64,000 nucleotides of DNA from Uranotaenia lowii (taxonomy: Eukaryota; Arthropoda; Insecta; Diptera; Culicidae), in assembly GCF_029784155.1 (NCBI RefSeq), contig NC_073693.1, positions 233,259,102-233,323,101 on the forward strand, in the 5' to 3' direction. Under the pieces are notes generated by a model that searched no databases, had not been told where the DNA came from, and worked only from the letters and a program-made list of their open reading frames with translations. This document shows, piece by piece, positions 12,604 through 22,776 of this stretch. Position 1 is the stretch's first letter; the number at the start of each line of letters is the position of its first letter. The translations under genes and the position numbers were made by a program.

Positions 12604-12675
12604 TAACGGTTGCATTCTTTTACTAGTTTTTATAACGCATGGCTTAGAGTGGTAGTGTTAAAAACTAGGGGAAAA

Positions 12676-12986
12676 ATGTCGAAAATCTTGAAACGTCTCA
12701 GTGCCAGCTTGGAGGAGGATGATCCACCGTATGAAGAGCTGGGGTGTCCATCCCCAGAGGCTCCGAGGAAGGCTCCATTAGTTGAGATCAGTTTTCCGCC
12801 TTCCGGTGCCAGCAGTTTGGATCGATTGGATAGTTACGGTCGAAGAAAGTTGACGACTTCCGACTATCTGGTGACCTGTGATAATAGTTATAATTTAAGT
12901 CTGTACAGTAATCAGCAGTACGCGTTGGTTGATGAATGGGCTGGGAACCAGTTTCAGGAAACGGAAGGCGGCGTCTGGGTGAGAAG
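12676..12986 (+). CDS. Candidate coding exon, unidentified protein N-terminus
   Basis: From ATG 12676 the frame encodes about 103 residues with normal protein composition, unlike the surrounding AT-rich frames. It has a basic start (MSKILKRLS), an acidic/proline-rich part and a later stretch rich in Tyr, Asn and Asp. It stays open to 13008. Two donors are visible: GTGAGA at 12979 (phase 0, after a Trp codon) and GTATGA at 12987 (phase 2). The second has the same phase as ABCG exon 1, so joining to the exon at 51462 would be in frame and give an alternative N-terminus about 28 kb upstream. It could instead belong to another gene. No family was recognised. Confidence 0.45.
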
Positions 12987-13008
12987 GTATGATGATATTA
13001 AGATCTAA

Positions 13009-13751
13009 CTCATAACTGAATTTTCTGTAAGACATTCCATTGAAACGCTGACTATGAATTTAGATTCATTTTGAACCTGAACTCTTTTTCTGAAATTTAA
13101 CGTATAAAATCAGGGTTTGACCCATGGTTTAGAAATCGAGTTTTTTATTCTGATGTCATAGTCAGTTTCTGAGACTTCATAATTTGAATTTATTTTGAAA
13201 TTCAATTTTTTTTCAAACCCCGTCTTGAGGTTATCGAAAACAAACAGCAAACTTTTCAAAAAAAATTACAGCTTTACCCCGGATTATTCCAGGGTAAATG
13301 CGCGCGCACGTTGATAAAGATTTTTTGTTTGTCTTAAATTTCTTTTACCACTATGAAATTAAAACATGTCTAACGAGAGGCTGAGAAAAAAATATCAATG
13401 GCAAAAGTGCACCGGCAATAGAGAATCTACTACACTCCCATATTCTCATTGAACGAGCAGGTTACCAATTGACCCGTGACTCTCCTCGAGACAACGCGGG
13501 GTTGGACAGAAATTTAATTTGGCCTTCTAGTGATGCACAGGCAGATGAAAGGCGGTGCAACTAGTTCAGTGAAACCAGAACATCCCTCGTTTTAAGTCAA
13601 CGGTGAATTCTATATTCTGATACTCAACACCTTATTTTAGATATAACTAGCTGATTAACCCGGCCTTGCTCGAGCCCTCAAACAGGTTTGAATCCATTTC
13701 GAAAATTGCTTATTTTCAGGATTTATTGAATACTGTACTTAAACCTTGTGA
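13009..13751. other. Intergenic or intronic spacer
   Basis: No coding or repeat structure is recognised up to the TA at 13752-13753, the target site of the Tc1/mariner element. Confidence 0.4.
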
Positions 13752-13844
13752 TAAAGGGTGATACGGTCAAGGGAAATCGCGTGTAAATCGGTGAAATCGT
13801 TTATTTAAAAAATGAAATTAAATTTCTTTTTCAAGTTTAATTAG

Positions 13845-16197
13845 TAGAGATGTACCGAGTAGTGGTATTCGGCGAACGGCCGAATACCGAATATTGACCT
13901 TTTCAACTATTCGGTCAAACGAATATTTGTAAAATAAAAATGATGTAAATTATAAAATCACTGAATATTGGAAGAAAAACATTCCAATTGGATTTTTGTT
14001 TTGTTTTATTTATCGTTAATATGATTCAATACTGGAATTTTCTCGTCTCTTAGTAAAAATAGAAATCCTTCTATAATTAATATAATTCATTTTATTAGGA
14101 TACAAATTTTTTTTATCTCACACATAAGTTTAATTACTTTTATTTTTTTTCTCCGACGTACCGGATTCAAAGTTGAGCAACGTGGATCCGCTTCCTGAAC
14201 CGCATCCCTGCTTCTCCGGGAAGATCTCCGGGAACCATCAAAACCGATTAACTTACTCGCACGCGGGGAAAATACTTTGGCGCACGACTTGACTTAACAG
14301 TTTTTCTCACATTTGTCTGGTCCTGTTCTTCACTGTTTATAATTTTACATGACATTATCACGTTCAGTGTATTGTAATATTTCATGTCGTGTAATTTTAA
14401 GAAATTTCCAATTCAGTGTTGTTGATTATTTGGTATGACCAAAAAAAAGTTGTAAAATTACATCCCATATGATGGAACAAAAAAGAAGCATCACATATGA
14501 TGGAATTTTCAGTGCGAGTTGAATATTACACGTCTATAAACTTCAACAGACGTGTAAAATTTGAAAGACATGTAAAATATTAAGACGTGTAATATTTAAC
14601 TCGCACTGAAAATTCCGTCGTATGTGATGCTTCTTTTAATTTACATCATATGTGATGTAAATTTACATCAAATAATCAAAATAATCGCGTTCCGTGTCAA
14701 GTAATATTTGTGTTATACGAATTCAGTGCTGTTAAGGTTTCAACTTTTTTTAATTTGTAAATTTACATCATTAAATCGCGTTCCACGTCATGTGTCCATG
14801 GGAAAACTGTACAAGACGCACCAGCGGGGTTAAAATGGCCCATGTCATTCTTTCTCAAATATACACTAACCTATGACTTCGAATGATGTTTTTCTTCATT
14901 TTTATTGTAGTAAACAAGCTTTTTCTTCATTCAATAGATACAAAGTTCACAAAATCTACTTTAGTTCTTAGAAACAGAGGAATTAATGGAATCAGCGTGA
15001 AACTTGTAATTTTTCATAAGTTACATATAAGGTTTTATGGTAAAACAGCTTGCGCAATCTGATCAAACTACAGCTTATCGTTTTACCACTAATGTGCTTT
15101 TTTGGAAGACTATAAATATTTTGTTGTATTTTATTAACTTCCTACAAATTTTATCCAAAATCAAACATATGAAAATTGGGGCAGAATGCCCACAAGACCA
15201 CGTGTTTTACGCTCAAATTTTGAATGCTGTTAACTTTTGACAAAACCCGAATATCAAAACAAAATGCCTTTCTTTTTATTTGCTGACTCCCAAATGACGA
15301 TAACATTGCATAATTATAACAAATTTCGTCCTTGTTCGAGTTAAAACGGTGCACCAATATTCGATTCGAAAAAATTATCGGCAGCCATGTTTGCCGCGAT
15401 ATCACTATATCAGTCGAAAAAATTGAATTTCGTTGCCTACTTGAAGGCGTTTTATATATAAGGATATTGAAAAGTGTATTTTGAAAAGCGAAATTTTCGA
15501 TCAGTTTAGCAATACTAAATGATTTTTTGCCAAAAAATGGTAGTTTACAAAACTACGATGAACATGTAATTAAACATTTGGTGTTTCAATAATTAAATTC
15601 CGTATAATCATTGTTTCATTTCTTACCACCCTTCCTGTTTGGTGCGTTCTGTCCACTAGTTTTGGCGTTCTACCCCGCGGTTTGTTTTCTGGCTGTTTTA
15701 GTTTTTATTCAAAAATGTAGTCAAAATCGAGTTTTTATCATATTTTTTGTTTTCGATAATACGTAGATTTCATCCTTGAATCGTTGTCAACTCTCAATTT
15801 GGTTCTTAAATGATTGGTATCGCTATAAATAGCAATTATGCTTAGCTGGTGCGTTTTGTACAGTTTTACCCTAATGATACAGGTTTTCAATTTCAGTGTT
15901 GTTAAGGATTCAGATTTTTTTTCTGTGTAGAATCTTATACTGAAACCATAATTTTTTGATGATTTTGTAGCTTTTTCAACATTACTTTTGGATATTTTAT
16001 AATTTATCCAACACCAGTTGAAAATATTTGACAAGTCTGTTAGTGTATAAAATTTGAAAAGTAAGTATTCGGCCTATTCGGCCAATTCGGCCGAATACTT
16101 GGCTCAACTATTCGGTGGGCCGAATATTCGGCTTAACGGTTTTTTGGCGGTATTCGGCGCCGAATATTCGGCCGACCGAATATTCGGTACATCTCTA
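13845..16197. mobile_element. Non-autonomous hAT-like element nested in the Tc1/mariner
   Basis: The ends TAGAGATGTACCGA and TCGGTACATCTCTA are inverted repeats, and the element is flanked by a perfect 8-bp duplication, TTAATTAG (13837-13844 and 16198-16205), diagnostic of hAT. Both subterminal regions are dense in TATTCGG/CCGAATA motifs, plausible transposase binding sites. No transposase-like frame exists in the 2353 bp. It inserted after the host mariner. Confidence 0.9.
14447..14665. repeat. Inverted repeat inside the hAT element
   Basis: The left arm (about 14447-14535) contains CATCACATATGATGG and CAGTGCGAGTTGAATATT. The right arm (about 14581-14665) carries their complements. The loop has three variants of an AGACGTGTAA-type motif. 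Weaker inverted similarity extends outward to about 14340 and 14800, so this may be a smaller foldback nested in the hAT. Confidence 0.65.
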
Positions 16198-16229
16198 TTA
16201 ATTAGTATAAAATACAGGAAAATAATCAG

Positions 16230-17228
16230 TTAGGCTTCGGCTTTCCAAATCCGAATTGCCGGGCCCTACGCTTAACCCCTGCCATCAGATTTTGTACAGC
16301 CACCTTGTCCACCTTCTTCGCCGCAGAAAGCCAGTTTTCCTTAAACTGCTACTCGTCCTTAGCAGTTTTTTTGGTCTTCTTTAGGTTCTGCTTGACAATA
16401 GCCCAGTATTTTTCAATTGGGCTCCTCTGGCGTGTTGGGAGAGTTCTTGTTCTTGGGAACCACCTGCACGTTGTTGGCGGCGTACCACTCCATAGCCTTT
16501 TTACCGTGATGGCAAGATGCCAAATCCGGCCAAATCAGTACCGTGTTTCTTCAGGAAAGGCAGCAGACGTTTATTCAAACACTCTTTCACGTGAATTTTT
16601 TTGACAGTCCCGGAAGCTATGAAAATGCTGCTTTTCAAGCCACAGGTACAGATGGCTTGCCAAACCAGATATTTCTTCGCGAACTTTGACAGTTTCATGT
16701 GCTTGAAAATATCTGCTACCTTTCCCCTTCTTTTTGCCGTATAAAACTCCTGTCCTGGAAGCTGCTTGTAGTCGGCTTTGACGTAGGTTTCGTCATCCAT
16801 TACGCAGTCAAACTTTATCAGCATCGTCGTGTACAGCCTCCGGGATCGCGCTTTGGCCGTCGTATTTTGTTTATCATCACGATTTGGAGTCACTACCTTC
16901 TTGTATGTCGATAGTCCGGCTCGTTTTTTGGCTCGATGCACGGTTGTAGACGATACACCCAGCTTTTTTGCGGCATCTCGGAGAGAGAGATTAGGATTTC
17001 GCTTGAAACTACCGGCAACTCTTTTTGTCGTCTCAGCGGCTTCCGGTTTTCGATTTCCTTTTCCGATTTCCTGGCTGTTGACAAACGTTCCCCAAACACT
17101 TTAATTACATTTGTAACGGTTGATTTGGCAACTTTTAGCGATTTTGCCAGCTTTGCGTGCGAGTAGCTCGGATTTTCGCGATGCGCGAGCAAAATTTTGA
17201 TACGCTGCTCTTCTTTCTTGGTCGGCAT
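16230..17228 (-). pseudogene. Tc1/mariner transposase, frameshifted
   Basis: The N-terminal frame (17228 down to about 16893) has a MPTKKEEQRIKIL start and a helix-turn-helix (AKLAKSLKVAKSTVTNV). The frame then shifts to 16941-16501, which carries the first catalytic Asp in VMDDETYVKADY and the LVWQAICTCG block. Downstream, another shift leads to a PIEKYWAIVKQNLKKT block near 16405, which normally contains the final catalytic acidic residue, and an in-frame stop follows before the C-terminus. The family resembles mosquito ITmD37E. At least two frameshifts and one stop make it non-functional. Confidence 0.85.
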
Positions 17229-17483
17229 TTTGACAACTAAAGAGTGAATTCCAAAATCAAAATAGGAGCAACATTATAAACACACACACCTTCAAAATGA
17301 GGGGTGTTCAGGTTTTTTAAATGCAAAATTGAAAGAAATATGTCAAGTTGATATTGACCAAATTTTGACCGTATCACCCTTTATACAGTGGCCGTCACAA
17401 ATAAAAAAAACACTCATCGTTTTAAAAAATTTTAAAATTTCAATGAGTTTGTTGAAAAGCTGGTAATTCCAAGATGATTTTAA

Positions 17484-17700
17484 AATTAAAATTTTATCAC
17501 TTAATATATCGGTCTTATCGGTGAAAAGTGGCCCGTGTCGAAAAAAATTGGTATCTGATGATAATGCTTCTAATAATTTCTACCCGCCCATTTTCACCAT
17601 CTTTCATTCCTCCTTACTTTCTATCCGTCAATAAAATTTCATAATATTAAGATGTTCTTACTAAACTTTTCATAGATAAGGCCGATAATTTAAGTAACAT
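17484..17700. repeat. Small inverted-repeat element (MITE-like)
   Basis: The ends are imperfect inverted repeats: ACTTAATATATCGGTCTTATC and GATAAGGCCGATAATTTAAGT. The interior, around GATAATGCTTCTAATAATTT and CCCATTTTCACCAT, recurs at 43897-44050. Confidence 0.6.
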
Positions 17701-18510
17701 AAATTACGATGATTGAACGCCTCATAAGATTTTTCAATTGTTTTCTCAACTCAGTTGCAATCTTTTTTCTCAACGGTAATGTGATTGTTGATGATGAAAT
17801 CGACATTTTGAGCGAGAACCTGAAAGAATCCATGCTAAAACGGATCAGGAGGACAAATACATTCTTTAAAAAATTATAACCCAAATCAAAAAACGTAGAA
17901 AACAGCTTCATGGCCCAAACCAATAGCGTGGCCATCCCTAAATAGCTCCAAAATCAATTCTTCTAAGAGTTTGTTTACCTTTTGAACAAAAAGGTAAACA
18001 AAAATGATGTTTATAGCGATTTTACCAACCGTGAATTCAAATTATTCAACGCCATTTTTTTAACTCAGTTCAGAGTCACTAGGTGTCGTTACCGATACTC
18101 ATATTTTTTCCATTTTTTACACTCTCACACTCTCACATTTTATACACTCTTAGAAAAAAGTACTCTTTACTAATAATAAGAGCACCCTATCATGATTATG
18201 AAAATTATTTAATTTTTCGGTTTCGGCCATAGCCTGTGAAAGAATGTTAATCGACATAAAACTCACAACATCAAGACAAAATTGTAAAAAATATATTTTA
18301 ATTTGAATCAATTTCAGTGATGAATACAACATCAAAGACTCATTCAGTGTTAAATTCTTTTTCTAAAAAATTGTATCTCGGTAGCATTGGTTAAAAATGT
18401 GTGTTGTTAGTGAAAATAAAAGAAGGGTTGAATAAGAAAAAGTAAAATTTTGATATCGAGTTGGTTCAAATCTCATAAAAACCACATGCATTCAGTATTA
18501 TTATTATGTA
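17701..18510. other. AT-rich spacer
   Basis: Random short frames only. Runs up to TGAA at 18511-18514, the target duplication of the palindromic LTR insertion. Confidence 0.4.
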
Positions 18511-18514
18511 TGAA

Positions 18515-19221
18515 TGTAGCGGTCGCCCCTTTTTAAATTTTAATTTTGTCGAACCGTGCAAAATGCATCGGTTCTGCCATTTGTATGCAAGAGGCACGGA
18601 TCGGTCCGATGCCTTTATCGAGACTTGCATCGAAGGTTGAATTCCAGAGCTTTTTCTTTCAAGGCTAATCCATAAAGCTTTGCGAGGGGGTGGGAAAGAA
18701 ATAGAAAGGCCCGAATCACGATTGAAAAACGAGCGACGAATTGAGATCGCCAGAATCCCGAAGAATTTGTAAAGATTACTCGGGATTAACGTACTTCCGC
18801 CTAAGGTCAACGCCCGAGATTGCTTTCCCTGATCTGAGGGTAACACTGCAATCATTTCTATCTGGTTAGTGAAAGCAAGTGGAAGCGCGCTTTTGATCGC
18901 GATCGTTTTTTTCCTTTTTAGTAAAAAGGTATCAAATGGTGTTGTGAGTCTTGATTTTAAAGATTTTAAATACTTTTTTTTGTGTAGCCCCGCATTTAGG
19001 CTACACTCGCGAGCTAGGGCTGAAATTGTGCGTGCAAGAAAAAGCTAGAAAGCAGGTAAAGTCGTGCAAAAGATAACCGTGCCCGTGCAATGTGCTAACT
19101 TTTTGTGCCAAACAGGCACCGATTTCGCCCAACAGCGTATTCCAACATCTACAAAGCTTGCCCGCCAGATCAACCACGCCGATGGTTATATCCGGGCTAG
19201 TTCCGTCACATCGAGCCCGGA
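18515..19221 (+). repeat. Left 707-bp arm of the palindromic LTR insertion
   Basis: By eye this is an ungapped reverse complement of 20879-21585. The long frame at 18466-18855 has a mirror twin at 21245-21601. Both are by-products of LTR sequence, not genes. Confidence 0.85.
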
Positions 19222-19608
19222 TATAACTAGAAAAAACTAGACAAATTTCCTTTTATTTTCCTACTCCGAAATATTTAAAAGCGATCTTGTAATAGAACAA
19301 CTGTGAAAACAGTTCAACTGTATAGTTTTAGACTATACGCAAATCAGTATGACTTATTCATACGCAATCGTGAATCAAACAGAATCATTAATTATGAACC
19401 ATAGAAATCAATGTTTCTAGAAGCAACTAAGCCCTAAGTGTACATAGGAATAAATATTCTCCGAAATAACAACTTAAGAAAACAAGTCCATCAAAAAAAA
19501 TTTAATCGAAATTGTCCAAAACCCAACCATGCAGTTAAAAGATCTGCAGAAAAAAATAAACTAGAAGCTCGTTCCTAAGAATTCGCAAGAAATTCGGAAC
19601 CTTTTCGT

Positions 19609-19727
19609 TGGGCGCCAATTTGTAGCCAGCACGCTTGTGTCGGATCGAACTGTGCTGGCTACAAATTGGCGCCCCACGTTGGGCGCCAATTTGTAGCCAG
19701 CACAGTTCGATCCGACACAAGCGTGCT
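19609..19727. repeat. Inverted duplications at the LTR/primer-binding-site junction
   Basis: Three copies of the GGCGCCAATTTGTAGCCAGC junction (LTR end plus primer-binding-like site) occur in alternating orientation, separated by a 19-nt segment that is itself present in both orientations. Such flips fit template switching or self-priming during reverse transcription. Confidence 0.7.
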
Positions 19728-20878
19728 GCTTATGCGCCACCCTAGAATAGGGACAGCACACCAAGGTTGAATTGCCCGGCTGAGACTCCCTTCAAGGCGA
19801 GTCCATAAAGTTTTACCCGATCGGATAAAGGATCGAACTAGGGGCTTCACCGAATCCGCAATCGAAAACCTCGAGAATTTCTCGGTCACACTCCAAGAGA
19901 TTACCAAAACCTAGAAGAATCATAAAAACTTCCCGGTACGAGATCGCTCATACCTGCATTTCGCATCACTGGACTACAATCATCCCGTCACCAGATGGCG
20001 AAAGGTCGTGGAAGAGGCTAAAGGAAAATTCAAAATCCAAGACATTAAGCGTTGCGCGTGGCGATGTGAATCTCAAAATCTCCGATTAAAAACACCTTTG
20101 GTAGGATTCAAATACATTATATTGTTCCGAGAGTAAATGTATTTAAGTGAATAATGTTTAGAGTTATTGGAATAAGTTCATATTTACAATAAGGTTTCAG
20201 TACAATTTTTCGTTTCATTTCATTTTGCGTTTTCCAATTGGATCCTATACTACTATGTACATTTCTTACTCTACTCTCCTACCGGTGCGTGCATTTGTAC
20301 ATCTATCTACCTATACTATTAACCGTGCAGTGCTAGGGCCATCGATCGCGTTCAGAGGCTATGCAATCGATGCGGTACCGCTAAAATTTCCAAGGGGTCG
20401 GACGGTGTTCGATAAAAAACGTCACGACGTCTACGAAATTATGTCGTATGTGCAAACATAAAGTTTCGTGAAATTCTCGTGATAGAATGCGATTAACGCA
20501 TACTTAATTTTTCGAACAGATTCCAATTTCGGAAGAATCTGTCGTTAGTTGTGGACGACGCTCTGTTCGGAGAATGAAAGAGAATAGTATAATGATACGA
20601 CTCACCGAGCAAGTGTTGGTTGGGATCAAACCTTTGGTCGCGTTGTTCTCTGGCTCTGCTCAACCGTCTGCCGGGAGCTGATGACGTCGTTCGTCGCTGA
20701 CGTGATACCACCGTCGGTGTTTACTGCTGCAGATGCTGGACTCCTGATCGACTCGGCTTGGTATAAGAACGATGGGGCGGCCGATCAAAAAGCAAGGAGG
20801 GTCCCAACGGATATCCGATCCTGGATGTTGTTGGCGGGCACGTGGTGAGGTGATCGACCGGTATGGGCAGGCTCTAGG

Positions 20879-21585
20879 TCCGGGCTCGATGTGACGGAAC
20901 TAGCCCGGATATAACCATCGGCGTGGTTGATCTGGCGGGCAAGCTTTGTAGATGTTGGAATACGCTGTTGGGCGAAATCGGTGCCTGTTTGGCACAAAAA
21001 GTTAGCACATTGCACGGGCACGGTTATCTTTTGCACGACTTTACCTGCTTTCTAGCTTTTTCTTGCACGCACAATTTCAGCCCTAGCTCGCGAGTGTAGC
21101 CTAAATGCGGGGCTACACAAAAAAAAGTATTTAAAATCTTTAAAATCAAGACTCACAACACCATTTGATACCTTTTTACTAAAAAGGAAAAAAACGATCG
21201 CGATCAAAAGCGCGCTTCCACTTGCTTTCACTAACCAGATAGAAATGATTGCAGTGTTACCCTCAGATCAGGGAAAGCAATCTCGGGCGTTGACCTTAGG
21301 CGGAAGTACGTTAATCCCGAGTAATCTTTACAAATTCTTCGGGATTCTGGCGATCTCAATTCGTCGCTCGTTTTTCAATCGTGATTCGGGCCTTTCTATT
21401 TCTTTCCCACCCCCTCGCAAAGCTTTATGGATTAGCCTTGAAAGAAAAAGCTCTGGAATTCAACCTTCGATGCAAGTCTCGATAAAGGCATCGGACCGAT
21501 CCGTGCCTCTTGCATACAAATGGCAGAACCGATGCATTTTGCACGGTTCGACAAAATTAAAATTTAAAAAGGGGCGACCGCTACA
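20879..21585 (-). repeat. Right 707-bp arm of the palindromic LTR insertion
   Basis: Reverse complement of 18515-19221, ending in GCTACA and followed by TGAA. In minus orientation this would be the 5' part of the LTR. Confidence 0.85.
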
Positions 21586-21589
21586 TGAA

Positions 21590-22208
21590 GTTATTTTATA
21601 AACCCTAGAGCTAAAACACACACTAAGTTTATAGGCCTTGGAATTTTTCGGAGATGTTCAATTCCCTTAAATTATCACGTAGATTTAGGATTATTTCCAT
21701 GTAATTACATTGGTCTGTTAAGAGCCAATATTCGATATTTGGAGCTTTAAGAATTTTGTCGGAAGAACTGAAGTCCTTTCCAGGAAGCAAGAATAACCCA
21801 CATTAATGGAATTCGCGAATCCCAACGTTTCACAGTGCGTTGATTGTATGGGATACCGGGACAAAAATCAAAACTGATGGTTTTTGGCACTTTTACTCAT
21901 ATCTACATGTCATATACACGGAAAAAAATTGCGTTTCTATTCCGAAGACGTGATCATGATAATTTTACCATTTCTGCGTTATAGTATTTTTAACCACGCG
22001 AAATATAACATCAATTTTGTAAAAGTGCACATGAAACATTATTGAAATTACTATGTACCTGGTAATTTTCGATAACTATCAATGTTTATTGTCGAAAATA
22101 CTATGGTCATGATGATTTCATCATAATTTCGATTACAACTAGCGTCCGCATAGTAATTTAGACATTGTGGCACTAATTCATATCAACAAAATACTACGCA
22201 CATGGTAT
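21590..22208. other. AT-rich spacer
   Basis: No gene is visible. The segment from about 22010 resembles sequence flanking the other side of the LINE insertion (26140-26640), including the shared GAACAAAACATATTT block. Confidence 0.4.
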
Positions 22209-22229
22209 TTTTGAGAACAAAACATATTT

Positions 22230-22264
22230 AGCTTAGCTTAGCTTAGCTTAGCTTAGCTTAGCTT
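22230..22264 (-). repeat. Pentanucleotide (GCTTA)n tract, LINE 3' tail
   Basis: About six to seven GCTTA units directly follow the left target duplication. A shorter AAGCTAAGCTAAGCTAA tract occurs at about 51243-51259. Confidence 0.8.
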
Positions 22265-22776
22265 GATTGACTACTCACATCCACCTTAAATCGTAAAAAC
22301 CGAAATGCTGTTCTACTATAAAGATGTTTGTATGAGAAAAAAAATGTTAGATTTGTTGAAACTTTACATATTAAGTTGAGTTGAGTTTTCAATAAAGGTA
22401 CAAAATTGTAATATTCAAAGAACAATAAATTACATATAGCATTTTGAACTCCACGATCGCTGGTGTGGCTCAGTAGAACGAATTCCACATCGCCAATGGT
22501 TGCTACTCCGCCGAGGCCATCAGTTTTGTACAAGGGTCAAAAGAATGGTACTTGGGATTAGCCCATTCTGAATGTACAAAACTGATGCTCTCATTTTGAA
22601 CATCAATAACGGCACCGGCCACGTCCTAGTAGTCAATGGATAGTAAGGAAAATAGAGAAAGGGATGAAAGACATAAATTTGCGCTTTAGGACCGAGGTCA
22701 CCTCTGCATCCTAGCAAACAATTTTTAATTTATTTAGTTCATCTTTGGTTGGAATACCGTACAGACTAACTTAAAA

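Larger units (their letters stand above)
13754..17381 (-). mobile_element. Tc1/mariner element (ITmD37E-like), interrupted by a hAT
   Basis: The terminal inverted repeats AAGGGTGATACGGTCAA (left, 13754) and TTGACCGTATCACCCTT (right, ending 17381) are perfect, and each is flanked by TA (13752-13753 and 17382-17383), the target duplication of this superfamily. The total is 3628 bp. Subtracting the nested hAT and its duplicated 8 bp leaves about 1267 bp, the usual size of such elements. A degenerate transposase lies on the minus strand near the right end. Confidence 0.92.
18515..21585. mobile_element. Palindromic LTR-retrotransposon insertion
   Basis: The 3071-bp insertion begins TGTAGC and ends GCTACA and is flanked by the 4-bp duplication TGAA (18511-18514, 21586-21589), as expected of integrase-mediated LTR-element insertion. 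Its outer 707 bp (18515-19221 and 20879-21585) are inverted copies, not direct LTRs. In minus orientation an LTR-like region runs from 21585 to a GGCTACA end near 19700, followed by a TTGGCGCCCAACG primer-binding-like site and leader, then an inverted copy of the LTR start. Both integrated ends therefore appear to be LTR 5' (U3) ends. No gag or pol is present. Confidence 0.8.

Noticed and set aside
12383..12655. Methionine-rich 90-codon frame
   Set aside because: Produced by GAT/ATG trinucleotide repeats; the overlapping Asp-rich frame is more protein-like.
18466..18855. 129-codon frame, duplicated at 21245-21601, as a conserved gene
   Set aside because: Both lie in the inverted LTR arms, so their identity reflects the palindrome. 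No domain recognised.
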